Made by a program: the position numbers and the translations under genes. A stretch of DNA of 64,000 nt from the NCBI RefSeq assembly GCF_003003215.1, contig NZ_PVUF01000002.1:372001-436000 (forward strand). Direction: 5' to 3'. Numbering within the stretch: position 1 is the first letter of the stretch; each line of letters opens with the position of its first letter. Source of the DNA: Tritonibacter scottomollicae (GTDB lineage Bacteria; Pseudomonadota; Alphaproteobacteria; Rhodobacterales; Rhodobacteraceae). The notes under the pieces were generated by a model. The model was not told the DNA's origin and did no database searches. It saw only the letters and a program-made list of their open reading frames with translations. Positions 45,086-54,495 of the stretch are shown here, one piece after another.

Positions 45086-46982
45086 GGTCGGCCTTTTGTT
45101 GCAGGAGCGCCATCAGATGGGAGCTGTCAAAGGGTTTCGGCAAGAGCGGCGCTGCGGCCAATGCGGCGCGGTAGAGCGGGTCAGTGTGCGGCAACGAGGT
45201 CATCAAGACCACAGGCGGAGCATTTGACCCGAGGCGCGTGCAGAAATCCACACCTGTGGCCTCGCCCTCCAGCTTGATGTCGGACAGGATCAGGGCAATG
45301 CCCTCGACATCGGCGACCAGCGCCACCGCCTCGTCGACGCTGGTGGCTTCCAGCACAGAATAGCCGAGGTCCATCAACAGCTGGCGATAGGTGGCCCTCA
45401 GCCCGTCGCTGTCCTCGACCAGCAGCGCGATGCCACCGGTGGCCGAGGGCGCGGCGCGATAGGGCAGTCGCAGGGTGACCATGGCGCCGGAGACCGTATT
45501 GCCGATGCGGATATCGCCGCCGGCGGATTTGACCATGTCATAGACCATCGACAGACCCAGCCCGGATCCCTCCTGACCCTTGGTGGTGAAAAACGGGTTG
45601 AGCGCATTGTCGAGCGCGTCGCGCGAAAAACCGGACCCGGTGTCGCCGACAGAGAATTCGATCCAGGTCTGCCCCACCAGATGCGCGGCCACGGTGATCT
45701 GGCCGCTGGTGCCACAGGCGTCGCGGGCATTCAGGATCAGGTTCAACAGCGCGTCCTGCAATCGTCCAGGGTCGAGCAGAAAGCGCCCGTCGCCGGTGTT
45801 GTCGAGCACGCTGAGGCCGATGCCCTGCGGCAAGGAGGGCGTGGCGAGGATCTTCATCTCGTCCAGCAGCGCATGCAGGTCGGTGGCCTGCGGGCGCAAG
45901 CCCCGGTGGCTTGTCATCTCCGCCATCCGGTCCAGCAGACGCCCGCCCCGGCGGGCCGCCGACAGCGTTGCCTCCACCAGCTCCCCGGCGCCCTCCGGCA
46001 GGGCGCTGCGGGAGAGCTTTGTCTGCATGCCGAGGATGATGGTCAGGAGGTTCGAGAAATCATGCGCCAGCCCGCTGGTCATCTGCGCCGCGATCTCGCG
46101 TTTGCGGGATTGTTGCAGGGCAACGCGGGCCTGGGTTTCCTCGGTCACATCCATCGACAGGATGAACACACCGCCCTCATGGTCAGGGGTGAAGGCCACG
46201 CGCAGGCGGCGGCTATCGTGATCTTCGGTGAATTCGAACACCGGGTTCTCACCCTGATAGGCGGCCTCGAGATGTGGCGCGATGCGCGCATAGGCCGCCG
46301 GCCCCAGTGCGTCCGAGATATGCTGGCCCAGGATATCGGAGGGACGACCGGGAAACACCCGGCTGAGCCGCCCGTTGGTGAAGGTATAATGCCCTTCACT
46401 GTCCACATGGGCGATATGGGCGGGCATCATCTCGGTGGTCAGGCGGGTGCGGGCCTCGGTCTGTTTCAGTTGGCGCTGGGTTTCCTCCAGCGTCTTGATG
46501 GTTGCGGCCAGCTTGCGGTTGGTGGCGGAGAGTTCTTCGGTATAGCCGGTCACCTGATCCGACAGTTCCTCGGAGCGGGCGCGCAGCAGCGCCTCCACCC
46601 GTTTGGTGCGGGTGATGTCGGTGTAGACGGTGACCCAGCCACCCTGGGGCAGGGGCGCCCCCTCGATGGAAATCACCTGCCCATTGGCCCGCTGACGTTC
46701 GACATAATGCGGAACGAAAGCGCGGGCCTGATCGACCCGCTGCTGCACAAACTGGTCGATGTCGTCGATCAGCCCATAGTCGCCCTGTTCGGCGATAAAG
46801 CGAATGGTGGCGGCAAAGCTCGCGCCCTCCTCGACCAGTTCGGGCGGCAGGTTGAACATTTCACGAAACCTGTTGTTGCAGGCCGACAGGCGCAGGTCGC
46901 TGTCATAGATCGACAGGGCCTGTGCGATCAGGTTGAGGCCTGCGTCCACCATCGTCGTGCGCTGTGCGTGTGTTTGTCTCAT
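45078..46982 (-). CDS. PAS-containing hybrid histidine kinase
   Basis: A 634-residue soluble kinase without membrane segments. Two PAS-like regions (about 13-128 and 182-285) are joined by a coiled coil. A HisKA/HATPase core follows, with the phospho-His in SGLAHDFSNLLTII (H307), NLILNARDA (N box), VGDTGSGF and GSGLGLSMVYDM. A C-terminal receiver (about 510-630) has its Asp in LILSDIKLEG. The ATG at 46982 has GGGGAG upstream; an in-frame TTG at 47027 is not needed. It precedes the response regulator and diverges from the ligase/ABC operon, suggesting sensing of its substrate or of cell state. Confidence 0.92.
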   Translation of the reverse strand: MRQTHAQRTTMVDAGLNLIAQALSIYDSDLRLSACNNRFREMFNLPPELVEEGASFAATIRFIAEQGDYGLIDDIDQFVQQRVDQARAFVPHYVERQRANGQVISIEGAPLPQGGWVTVYTDITRTKRVEALLRARSEELSDQVTGYTEELSATNRKLAATIKTLEETQRQLKQTEARTRLTTEMMPAHIAHVDSEGHYTFTNGRLSRVFPGRPSDILGQHISDALGPAAYARIAPHLEAAYQGENPVFEFTEDHDSRRLRVAFTPDHEGGVFILSMDVTEETQARVALQQSRKREIAAQMTSGLAHDFSNLLTIILGMQTKLSRSALPEGAGELVEATLSAARRGGRLLDRMAEMTSHRGLRPQATDLHALLDEMKILATPSLPQGIGLSVLDNTGDGRFLLDPGRLQDALLNLILNARDACGTSGQITVAAHLVGQTWIEFSVGDTGSGFSRDALDNALNPFFTTKGQEGSGLGLSMVYDMVKSAGGDIRIGNTVSGAMVTLRLPYRAAPSATGGIALLVEDSDGLRATYRQLLMDLGYSVLEATSVDEAVALVADVEGIALILSDIKLEGEATGVDFCTRLGSNAPPVVLMTSLPHTDPLYRAALAAAPLLPKPFDSSHLMALLQQKADHA

Positions 46983-47099
46983 ACGTGCTCCCCGCGTCTT
47001 GGCTAGCAGTTTGACCGAGACAGGCAAAGCGGCTTGTGACCTTTGTGCGCTTGGAGGCTATGTCGTCCTGTGGCCGTTCGCCCCTGTAGTCTGCGGCGC

Positions 47100-47154
47100 T
47101 TGTTACAATTTGATAGATTTCAGAAATCTTCGCGAAAAACTTGCTTTGTTACAA
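47100..47154 (+). promoter_or_regulatory. Three palindromes in the divergent promoter of the kinase and the ligase/ABC operon
   Basis: TTGTTACAA occurs at 47100-47108 and again at 47146-47154, the second inside a longer CTTTGTTACAAAG. Between them lies AGATTTCAGAAATCT (47115-47129), a perfect 7+1+7 inverted repeat. All fall in the 270-base gap between the kinase start and the ligase start. They are good candidates for operators of the adjacent OmpR-type regulator or another regulator. Confidence 0.5.
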
Positions 47155-47252
47155 AGGTGCTGTCCTACTGAGGACATAAGGGTTGCGCCCCACAGATGTG
47201 GGAGATGCGATCAATCCGGTCGGGGAGGACCGGATATGGGAGGAGTAAATAC

Positions 47253-49238
47253 GTGTCTCAGACCGCTGCGCAGACATCGTCTGGCGCCGGGCAGCTTCTG
47301 TCTGTTCCGGCCCTGCTGGAGAAGAACGCAACTGTCCATGCCAACCGCCCGGCCTACCGGGAAAAGGAATTTGGCATCTGGCAAAGCTGGACCTGGAAGG
47401 AAACCGCCGAGGAGATCGACGCGCTTGCGTTGGGTCTGTTGAACCTCGGGGTCTCTGAAGGGGATTTCATCGCCGTCATCGGTCGCAACCGGCCCTCGCT
47501 CTACTGGTCGATGGTGGCCGCGCAGAGCGTCGGTGCGGTGCCGGTGCCGATCTATCAGGATTCCGGCGCCGAGGAGATGGCCTATGTGCTGGATCACTGC
47601 GGCGCGGCCTATGTGATCGCCGGGGATCAGGAGCAGGTCGACAAGGTGGTCGAGATCAAGGACCAGCTGACCAACCTGAAACACATGATCTATATCGACC
47701 CACGCGGGTTGCGCAAATATGATCACAGCCATCTGCATCAGTATAGCCATGTGCAGGAGCAGGGGCGCGCCGCGCGCGATGAGCTGAGCGCCGAGCTGGC
47801 GGCCCGTCGCGGCAAGCTCGACTACGAGTCGACCTGCGTGATGCTCTACACTTCGGGGACCACCGGACGGCCCAAGGGCGTGGTATTGTCGAACCGCAAC
47901 GTGATCGAGAGCGCCAAGAACGCAAGCGAGTTCGATCATCTGACGGCGCAAGAGGACATTCTCTCTTATCTGCCGATGGCCTGGGTGGGGGATTTCATCT
48001 TCTCGCTGGGGCAGGCGTTCTGGTGCGGGTTCTGCGTAAACTGCCCAGAGAGCGAAGACACCATGATGACGGATCTGCGCGAGATCGGTCCGACTTATTT
48101 CTTTGCCCCGCCGCGGGTGTTCGAGGGCCAGCTGACCAATGTGATGATCCGCATGGAAGACGCCGGAAAGCTGAAGCGGCGCATGTTCCATCACTTTCTG
48201 GCGCATGCAAAGAAGGTCGGCGGGTTGATCCTGGATGGCAAGACCGTCAGCACGATGGACCGGCTGAAATATGCGCTGGGCGATATGTTGGTTTATGGAC
48301 CGCTGAAAGACACGCTGGGCTATGGCCGCATTCGTGTCGGCTATACCGCAGGCGAGGCGATCGGGCCGGAGATCTTTGATTTCTATCGCTCTCTCGGCAT
48401 CAATCTGAAGCAGCTCTATGGTCAGACCGAGGCGACGGTTTTCATCACCGTACAGCCCGACGGACAGGTTCGTGCGGACACTGTAGGGGTGCCCGCGCCG
48501 GACGTGGAGCTCCGCATCGCCGACAATGGCGAGATCTTCTATCGCTCACCCGGCACCTTTGTCGAATATTACAAGAACGCGGAATCTACCGCGTCGACCA
48601 AGGATGCCGAGGGCTGGGTCGCCACCGGGGACGCGGGCTTCATTGAAGAAAGCTCCGGCCACCTGCGGATCATCGACCGGGCTAAGGACGTGGGCAAGAT
48701 GGCCAATGGCGCGTTGTTTGCCCCCAAATATGTCGAGAACAAGCTGAAGTTCTACCCGGATATCCTGGAGGCGGTGGTGTTCGGCAATGAGCGGGATCGC
48801 TGCGTGGCTTTCATCAACATCGACCTGACGGCGGTGGGCAACTGGGCTGAGCGCAACAATATCGCCTATGCCTCCTATCAGGAGCTGGCCGGGCACCCGC
48901 GGGTGCTGGAGACCATTCGCAACCATGTGGAGGCGGTCAATGTCTCGGTGGCGCAGGACGAGATGCTGTCGGGTTGCCAGATCCACCGGTTCGTGATCCT
49001 GCACAAGGAACTCGACGCCGATGACGGCGAGATGACACGGACCCGCAAGGTGCGCCGTCGCATCGTCGAGGAGAAATTCGCTGATATCATTGCCGCGCTC
49101 TACGACGGCTCCGATCAGGTTTCGACCCGCACAGAGGTCACCTATGAGGATGGGCGCAAGGGGGCGATCAGCGCGACGCTGACTTGCGTCGACGCCAAGG
49201 TGCAATCGGCGATCACCCGGGCGGTGGCCGCAGAATGA
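47253..49238 (+). CDS. AMP-dependent long-chain-type acyl-CoA ligase
   Basis: A 661-residue member of the adenylate-forming superfamily that converts a carboxylic acid to its CoA thioester with ATP. The P-loop-like motif is MLYTSGTTGRPKG, followed by YGQTEAT, EGWVATGDAGFI and the C-terminal hinge IDRAKDVGKMANG. The start is GTG at 47253, because GGGAGGAG lies eight bases upstream; the open frame back to 47196 has no such site. It heads the operon with livG-, livH-, livM-, SBP- and livF-like genes and a second ligase. Activation of an imported acid is inferred from this. Confidence 0.9.
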   Translation: MSQTAAQTSSGAGQLLSVPALLEKNATVHANRPAYREKEFGIWQSWTWKETAEEIDALALGLLNLGVSEGDFIAVIGRNRPSLYWSMVAAQSVGAVPVPIYQDSGAEEMAYVLDHCGAAYVIAGDQEQVDKVVEIKDQLTNLKHMIYIDPRGLRKYDHSHLHQYSHVQEQGRAARDELSAELAARRGKLDYESTCVMLYTSGTTGRPKGVVLSNRNVIESAKNASEFDHLTAQEDILSYLPMAWVGDFIFSLGQAFWCGFCVNCPESEDTMMTDLREIGPTYFFAPPRVFEGQLTNVMIRMEDAGKLKRRMFHHFLAHAKKVGGLILDGKTVSTMDRLKYALGDMLVYGPLKDTLGYGRIRVGYTAGEAIGPEIFDFYRSLGINLKQLYGQTEATVFITVQPDGQVRADTVGVPAPDVELRIADNGEIFYRSPGTFVEYYKNAESTASTKDAEGWVATGDAGFIEESSGHLRIIDRAKDVGKMANGALFAPKYVENKLKFYPDILEAVVFGNERDRCVAFINIDLTAVGNWAERNNIAYASYQELAGHPRVLETIRNHVEAVNVSVAQDEMLSGCQIHRFVILHKELDADDGEMTRTRKVRRRIVEEKFADIIAALYDGSDQVSTRTEVTYEDGRKGAISATLTCVDAKVQSAITRAVAAE

Positions 49239-49334
49239 CGGTTGAGACGACGCTCGTGCAGGCCAGCTGCACATCGCCCCGCCCACCGTCCCTTGCCACC
49301 CTATCATGTGGCGCGAATTCCCAAGGAGTGACCC

Positions 49335-50153
49335 ATGCTTGATGCCTCCGACAGCTTTGTGACCGAGGATGGCCGCACCATCGGTGGCGTGGTCATGGAA
49401 ATGAAGAATATCACCCTGCGCTTTGGCGGTGTGGTGGCGATCAAGGATATCTCTTTCGACATCCGCGAGGGCGAAATTCGCGCTATCATCGGTCCAAATG
49501 GGGCTGGCAAATCTTCGATGCTGAACGTGATTTCCGGCTTCTATGTGCCGCAGGAGGGCGAGGTGCTGTTCCACGGCAAGCAGCGCCCGCCGATGCGCCC
49601 TTATGAGGTGGCGCGTCAGGGGATTGCCCGCACGTTCCAGAATATCGCCCTTTTCGAGGGCATGAGCGTTCTGGACAACGTTATGACCGGGCGCCTGAAC
49701 AATATGAAAGCAGGCCTGTTCCAGCAGGCCTTCTGGAAGGGCCGTGCGGAAAAGGAAGAGGTCGCGAACCGCGAAGTCGTTGAAAAGATCATCGACTTCC
49801 TGGAGATCCAGGCGATCCGCAAGACGCCGGTGTCACGCCTGCCCTACGGGTTGAAGAAACGCGTCGAATTGGCCCGGGCGTTGGCCGCCGAGCCGAAGCT
49901 GTTGCTGCTGGACGAGCCGATGGCGGGCATGAACGTTGAGGAGAAGGAGGACATGTCCCGCTTCATCCTCGATGTGAACGACGAATTCGGCACCACCATC
50001 GCGCTGATCGAACACGACATGGGCGTGGTTATGGACCTGTCGGATCGTGTCGTGGTGATGGATTACGGCAAGAAGATCGGCGACGGCACACCGGACGAGG
50101 TGCGCAACAATCAGAACGTCATCGACGCCTATCTGGGGGTGTCTCATGACTGA
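49335..50153 (+). CDS. livG: LivG-type ABC transporter ATPase
   Basis: A 272-residue ABC ATPase of the branched-chain amino acid (HAAT) group. Walker A is GPNGAGKSS, the family-specific signature is RLPYGLKKRVELARAL, and Walker B is LLLLDEPMAGM, with ALIEHDM as the H-loop. A ~20-residue N-terminal tail precedes the domain. AAGGAG precedes the ATG. The substrate may not be an amino acid, as the operon carries two acyl-CoA ligases. The symbol marks the family only. Confidence 0.92.
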   Translation: MLDASDSFVTEDGRTIGGVVMEMKNITLRFGGVVAIKDISFDIREGEIRAIIGPNGAGKSSMLNVISGFYVPQEGEVLFHGKQRPPMRPYEVARQGIARTFQNIALFEGMSVLDNVMTGRLNNMKAGLFQQAFWKGRAEKEEVANREVVEKIIDFLEIQAIRKTPVSRLPYGLKKRVELARALAAEPKLLLLDEPMAGMNVEEKEDMSRFILDVNDEFGTTIALIEHDMGVVMDLSDRVVVMDYGKKIGDGTPDEVRNNQNVIDAYLGVSHD

Positions 50154-50191
50154 TCTTGGCCGCAAGCAAGCAATGAACAAGGAGGCGCACC

Positions 50192-51178
50192 ATGCCTGAT
50201 CAACTGATCTTTGCCATGGAGGTGACGCTGAACGGGCTGATGGCCGGGGTGCTTTATGCGCTGGTCGCGCTGGGCTTCGTGCTGATCTACAAGGCGTCGG
50301 GAATTTTCAACTATGCGCAAGGGGTTATGGCGCTGTTCGCGGCTATGACCCTGGTCGGTATCATGGAAGGGCAGGTGCCGTTCTCGCATCTGATCAATGC
50401 CCTGTTCGGTGGGCATATCACCCATTTCGGCTGGAGCGTTCCGTCCTTCGTGGCGATCCTGATGACGGTGGCCGTGATGGTACTGCTGGCCTGGCTGGTG
50501 CAGGTGTTGGTGATGAAGCATCTGGTCGGGCAGGAACCGATCATCCTATTCATGGCGACCATCGGTCTGGCCTATTTCCTCGAAGGGGTGGCGGACCTGA
50601 TGTGGGGCTCCGAGATCAAGACGCTGGACGTCGGCCTGCCGCAGGGCATCAACCTGTGGATCGACGAGACGACCTTCGGGATCTTCGGATATGGCTTCTT
50701 CATCGACAATCTTGATATCGTGGCGACGGTGATCGCGGCGCTGCTGGTGACCGGCCTTGTGCTGTTCAGCCAGTATACCAAACAAGGGCGTGCGATGCGG
50801 GCGGTGGCGGATGACCACCAGGCGGCGCTGTCGGTGGGGATCTCGCTGAACTTCATCTGGGTGCTGGTCTGGTCGGTTGCGGGCTTTGTCGCGCTGGTGG
50901 CCGGCATCATGTGGGGCACAAAGTCCGGCGTGCAGTTCTCGCTGTCACTGATCGCGCTGAAGGCACTGCCGGTGCTGATGCTCGGGGGCTTCACCTCGAT
51001 CCCCGGAGCCATCGTCGGCGGTCTGATCATCGGCGTGGGCGAGAAACTGTTCGAGTTCCTCATCGGCCCGATGGTCGGTGGTGCAACCGAGAATTGGTTC
51101 GCCTATGTGCTGGCGCTGATCTTCCTGGTGTTCCGCCCGCAGGGCCTGTTTGGCGAGAAGATCATTGAACGCGTTTGA
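50192..51178 (+). CDS. livH: LivH-type ABC transporter permease
   Basis: A 328-residue permease with about eight membrane segments. Family stretches are LNGLMAGVLYALVALGFVLIYKASGIFNYAQGVMALFAA near the start, MRAVADDHQAALSVGISL (cytoplasmic coupling loop) and LKALPVLMLGGFTSIPGAIVGGLIIGVGE. The ATG follows AAGGAGG. A minus-strand SHOCT-like gene lies between it and the rest of the operon. Confidence 0.92.
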   Translation: MPDQLIFAMEVTLNGLMAGVLYALVALGFVLIYKASGIFNYAQGVMALFAAMTLVGIMEGQVPFSHLINALFGGHITHFGWSVPSFVAILMTVAVMVLLAWLVQVLVMKHLVGQEPIILFMATIGLAYFLEGVADLMWGSEIKTLDVGLPQGINLWIDETTFGIFGYGFFIDNLDIVATVIAALLVTGLVLFSQYTKQGRAMRAVADDHQAALSVGISLNFIWVLVWSVAGFVALVAGIMWGTKSGVQFSLSLIALKALPVLMLGGFTSIPGAIVGGLIIGVGEKLFEFLIGPMVGGATENWFAYVLALIFLVFRPQGLFGEKIIERV

Positions 51179-51214
51179 CCCGCATATCCGCCCCGCTTGC
51201 CAATGCCTGCAGCG

Positions 51215-51628
51215 TCAGCCCTGCATGCGTTGGAAGGCGGCGATGACCACAGCGGCAAACACCGTGACGGCCAATGTCAGCGCGATGGTGATGTCACCGA
51301 TCAACTGCCCCACCAGGAAGGTCATCAGCCCCGCGGCACAGAGCCCGACAAGGCATAGCCCCCAGAAAAACGACATGTCGCTGTTCTCGGCCGTGTCTGA
51401 TCGACGGGCCTCGGCAGGCATTGCACTTGGTGCGGCCCGGCTGGATGCCGCAGCTGGTGCAGGGCGGCGCGGCCGCGGGCGAGAGGGCTTTGATCCCGCA
51501 GGCTCAAGGTCGGCGTCTTCAACCAGAGACAAAAGCTTTGACCGCGCGTCTGCGTATTGCGCGTCCGTCAGCTCCCCTCGCTTCCGCGCAGCATCCAGCT
51601 GCCGGAGTCTCTCCAACATTACGGTCAT
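51215..51628 (-). CDS. SHOCT-like small membrane protein, antisense within the liv-type operon
   Basis: A 137-residue protein. The first ~35 residues (MLERLRQLDAARKRGELTDAQYADARSKLLSL) look like a SHOCT short helical domain. A basic Pro/Ala linker (about 45-85) follows, then two hydrophobic segments (FFWGLCLVGLCAAGLMTFLVG and ITIALTLAVTVFAAVVIAAF). Function unknown. The ATG at 51628 is preferred to GTG at 51637. It lies on the opposite strand between livH- and livM-like genes, so transcription of the ABC operon would run antisense through it. Confidence 0.72.
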   Translation of the reverse strand: MTVMLERLRQLDAARKRGELTDAQYADARSKLLSLVEDADLEPAGSKPSRPRPRRPAPAAASSRAAPSAMPAEARRSDTAENSDMSFFWGLCLVGLCAAGLMTFLVGQLIGDITIALTLAVTVFAAVVIAAFQRMQG

Positions 51629-51730
51629 ATCACCCACTCACTTTTCCCACGGGCAACGTGCCGCTGAGATTTGGGCAAAATGTGGCGAAATGCAGAAACC
51701 TGACGAAATGGTTAACGGGAGGAGCCTCTG

Positions 51731-51991
51731 ATGACGAAATTTCTGGCCCTGCTCAACGTCATTGCCTGGTCCGGTTTCTGGGCCTTCGGGTACCTCGCCG
51801 TGACGGGCGATGGCTACACCAAAGGGCAGGTGACAATGGCCACGATACTTGCGGCCGCCGGTCTGTTTGCGGGTCTCTTCGCCTATCTGAAGCTGGTCCG
51901 GATTTCAGAGCGCAAAGGCTACGCCCAACCCTCAAACCGCATGACGCGTGATCAGCGCGATGCAGCCCAGTCGAATTGGGGAGAGGTTTGA
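51731..51991 (+). CDS. Small membrane protein in the liv-type operon
   Basis: An 86-residue protein with two hydrophobic segments (LALLNVIAWSGFWAFGYLAV and MATILAAAGLFAGLFAYLKLV) and a hydrophilic C-terminus. GGGAGGAG lies before the ATG. It is followed after 38 bases by the LivM-type permease with the same orientation. I do not recognise a family. Its position suggests an accessory subunit of the transporter or an unrelated passenger. Confidence 0.68.
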   Translation: MTKFLALLNVIAWSGFWAFGYLAVTGDGYTKGQVTMATILAAAGLFAGLFAYLKLVRISERKGYAQPSNRMTRDQRDAAQSNWGEV

Positions 51992-52029
51992 TGCAAAACG
52001 ATAAATTCAACCAAGGGAGCCTCTGAATC

Positions 52030-53106
52030 ATGTTCTACCGTGAAGCCGGGGATTTCAAAGCCTCCTATGTCGAGGACAGCCAGACCTTTCCCATCAAGTT
52101 CGACCGATATCGCTACTATGCGGTGCTGGCGCTGGCCTTCGGGGTGATCCCGTTCCTCGTGAATGACTACTGGGTCAATGCGATCCTGCTGCCGTTCCTG
52201 ATCTATGCGATCGCGGCGATCGGGCTCAACATACTTGTTGGTTACTGCGGGCAGGTCTCGTTGGGGACCGGGGGCTTCATGGCGGTGGGGGCCTATGCCT
52301 GCTACAAGCTTATGACGGCCTTTCCTGAGATTTCGATGTTTATCCACGTGTTGCTGGCGGGGGGAATCACCGGGCTGGTCTGCGTGTTGTTCGGTCTGCC
52401 GAGCCTGCGTATCAAGGGGTTCTACCTCGCGGTGGCGACGTTGGCGGCGCAGTTCTTTCTGGTGTGGCTCTTCAACCGGGTGCCTTGGTTCTACAACTAC
52501 TCCGCCTCCGGCCAGATCAACGCGCCGGAACGCGAGGTGTTCGGCATCATCATCACCGGCCCTCATGCGCCGGCCTGGGCGACTTATATGTTCTGCCTGA
52601 TCTTTCTGACCTTCTGCGCGATCGTCGCCCGCAATCTGACCCGTGGCACCCAAGGGCGCAGCTGGATGGCAATCCGCGACATGGACATCGCCGCGGAGAT
52701 CATCGGGGTCAATCCGATGAAGGCGAAAATGACCGCATTTGCAGTCTCCGGCTTCTTTGTCGGCATCTCGGGGGCGCTGTTCTTTTCGGTCTACCTCGGT
52801 GCGGTCGAAGTGGGAGAAGCCTTTGGCATCAACAAGTCATTCCTGGTGCTGTTCATGGTCATCATCGGTGGTTTGGGCTCGATCTTTGGCTCCTTTGCGG
52901 GCGCGGCCTTCCTGGTGCTGCTGCCGGTGGTGCTGAAGGTTGTCGGCGTCGACATGCTGGGCTGGCCCACTGATATCGTGGCGCATTTCCAGCTGGTCAT
53001 CGTGGGCGCGCTGATCGTGACATTCCTGATCCTGGAGCCGCACGGGCTTGCGCAGCTCTGGCGTGTGACCAAGGAGAAGCTCCGGCTCTGGCCCTTCCCG
53101 CACTGA
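52030..53106 (+). CDS. livM: LivM-type ABC transporter permease
   Basis: A 358-residue permease with about nine membrane segments. Family features are IYAIAAIGLNILVGYCGQVSLGTGGFMAVGAYA, PSLRIKGFYLAVATLAAQF, WMAIRDMDIAAEIIGVNPMKAKM (coupling loop) and MVIIGGLGSIFGSFAGAAFLVLLP. The N-terminal ~30 residues are cytoplasmic. A GGGAGCC-type ribosome site lies just upstream. It pairs with the LivH-type permease although two small genes separate them. Confidence 0.92.
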   Translation: MFYREAGDFKASYVEDSQTFPIKFDRYRYYAVLALAFGVIPFLVNDYWVNAILLPFLIYAIAAIGLNILVGYCGQVSLGTGGFMAVGAYACYKLMTAFPEISMFIHVLLAGGITGLVCVLFGLPSLRIKGFYLAVATLAAQFFLVWLFNRVPWFYNYSASGQINAPEREVFGIIITGPHAPAWATYMFCLIFLTFCAIVARNLTRGTQGRSWMAIRDMDIAAEIIGVNPMKAKMTAFAVSGFFVGISGALFFSVYLGAVEVGEAFGINKSFLVLFMVIIGGLGSIFGSFAGAAFLVLLPVVLKVVGVDMLGWPTDIVAHFQLVIVGALIVTFLILEPHGLAQLWRVTKEKLRLWPFPH

Positions 53107-53201
53107 TCGGGGTGGGCGACGACCTCGCCGGGTCCAGCGAAGGAGGAGGCTGGGCTCGATCACGACACCATCGGAATAAATTCAAGGGAGGATGATACCC
53201 G

Positions 53202-54485
53202 ATGACACTGAAACTGACGACTCTGGCGCTGAGTGCGCTGATGGCCGCAGGTCCTGCAATGGCGGACCTCGTATTCCCGGACCTGAGCTATCGGACCGGT
53301 CCCTATGCAGCGGGCGGCATCCCGTTCTCTGACGGCTACAACGACTACTTCACGCTGGTAAACGAGCGGGACGGCGGCATCGGCGGTGTCAAGGCACGCG
53401 TGATCGAATGCGAGACCGGCTACAACACCGAAAAGGGTGTGGAGTGCTATGAATCCACCAAAGGCGAAGGCGCGCTGGTCTATCAGCCGCTGTCCACCGG
53501 CATCACCTATCAGCTGATCCCCAAGGTCACGGCAGACGGCATTGCGCTGCACACCATGGGGTATGGCCGGACGTCGGCTGCCAACGGCAAGGTGTTTTCC
53601 AACGTCTTCAACTATCCCGCGAACTATTGGGATGGGGCGTCCGGCGTCATCAATCACCTGCTGGAAGAAAACGGCGGTGACCTGAACGGCAAGAAGGTCG
53701 CGCTGGTCTATCACAACTCCGCCTATGGCAAGGAGCCGATCCGCACGCTGGAAGAGCTGGGCAAGAAGCATGGTTTCGAGCTGAGCCTGCTGCCGGTTGA
53801 CCATCCCGGTCAGGAGCAGAAATCCCAGTGGCTGCAGATCCGCCGCCAGCAACCCGACTATGTCGTGATGTGGGGCTGGGGCGTGATGAACCAGGTTGCC
53901 ATTCAGGAAGCTGCCAACATTCGCTTCCCGATGGAGAACTTCATCGGCGTGTGGTGGTCCGGCTCCGATCACGATGTGATCCCGGCGGGTGCCAAGGCGG
54001 ATGGCTACAAGGCCGTGACCTTCCACAACGTCGGCGATGACTTCCCGGTCTTTGACGACATCCAGACGCATGTGGTCGACAAAGGTCTCGCCGCAGGTGC
54101 GGGCGATCAGATCGGCAAAGTGGCCTATAACCGCGGCATGTATGCGGCGATGCTGGCGGTCGAGGCTGCCAAGACCGCACAGGAGATCCACGGCACTGCG
54201 GAGATCGACGCCGCGATGATGATCGACGGCATGGAAGGTCTGGAACTCACGGCTGAAAAGATGACGGCACTGGGCATGCAGAACTTCGGCCCTGCTTTCA
54301 ACGTGTCCTGTGAAAACCACGGCGGTCCGGGGCTTGTCGGGGTGACGCAATGGGATGCGGATACGCAGACCTGGTCGCTGATCTCGGGCTTCAACCCAAC
54401 CGACTCTGATGTGATCGGTGCATTGGTGGCCGAGGACTCCGCGTCCTATGCAGCCGAAAACAACATCGAAGAACGCTGCAACTAA
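53202..54485 (+). CDS. ABC transporter substrate-binding protein (HAAT family)
   Basis: A 427-residue periplasmic binding protein with a Sec signal peptide (MTLKLTTLALSALMAAGPAMA, cleavage near residue 21). The mature protein fits the Peripla_BP_6 / branched-chain amino acid group, including YRTGPYAAGGIPFSDGYNDYF, CYESTKGEGALVYQPLSTG and KVALVYHNSAYGKEP. It is longer than LivK (about 370 residues). Ligand is unknown; the neighbouring ligases suggest an organic acid. GGGAGGATG precedes the start. A strong hairpin follows its stop. Confidence 0.9.
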   Translation: MTLKLTTLALSALMAAGPAMADLVFPDLSYRTGPYAAGGIPFSDGYNDYFTLVNERDGGIGGVKARVIECETGYNTEKGVECYESTKGEGALVYQPLSTGITYQLIPKVTADGIALHTMGYGRTSAANGKVFSNVFNYPANYWDGASGVINHLLEENGGDLNGKKVALVYHNSAYGKEPIRTLEELGKKHGFELSLLPVDHPGQEQKSQWLQIRRQQPDYVVMWGWGVMNQVAIQEAANIRFPMENFIGVWWSGSDHDVIPAGAKADGYKAVTFHNVGDDFPVFDDIQTHVVDKGLAAGAGDQIGKVAYNRGMYAAMLAVEAAKTAQEIHGTAEIDAAMMIDGMEGLELTAEKMTALGMQNFGPAFNVSCENHGGPGLVGVTQWDADTQTWSLISGFNPTDSDVIGALVAEDSASYAAENNIEERCN

Positions 54486-54495
54486 GCGGTCCTGT

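Noticed and set aside
45681-47006. A 441-codon plus-strand frame
   Set aside because: It is antisense to the hybrid kinase gene; composition is that of a shadow frame.
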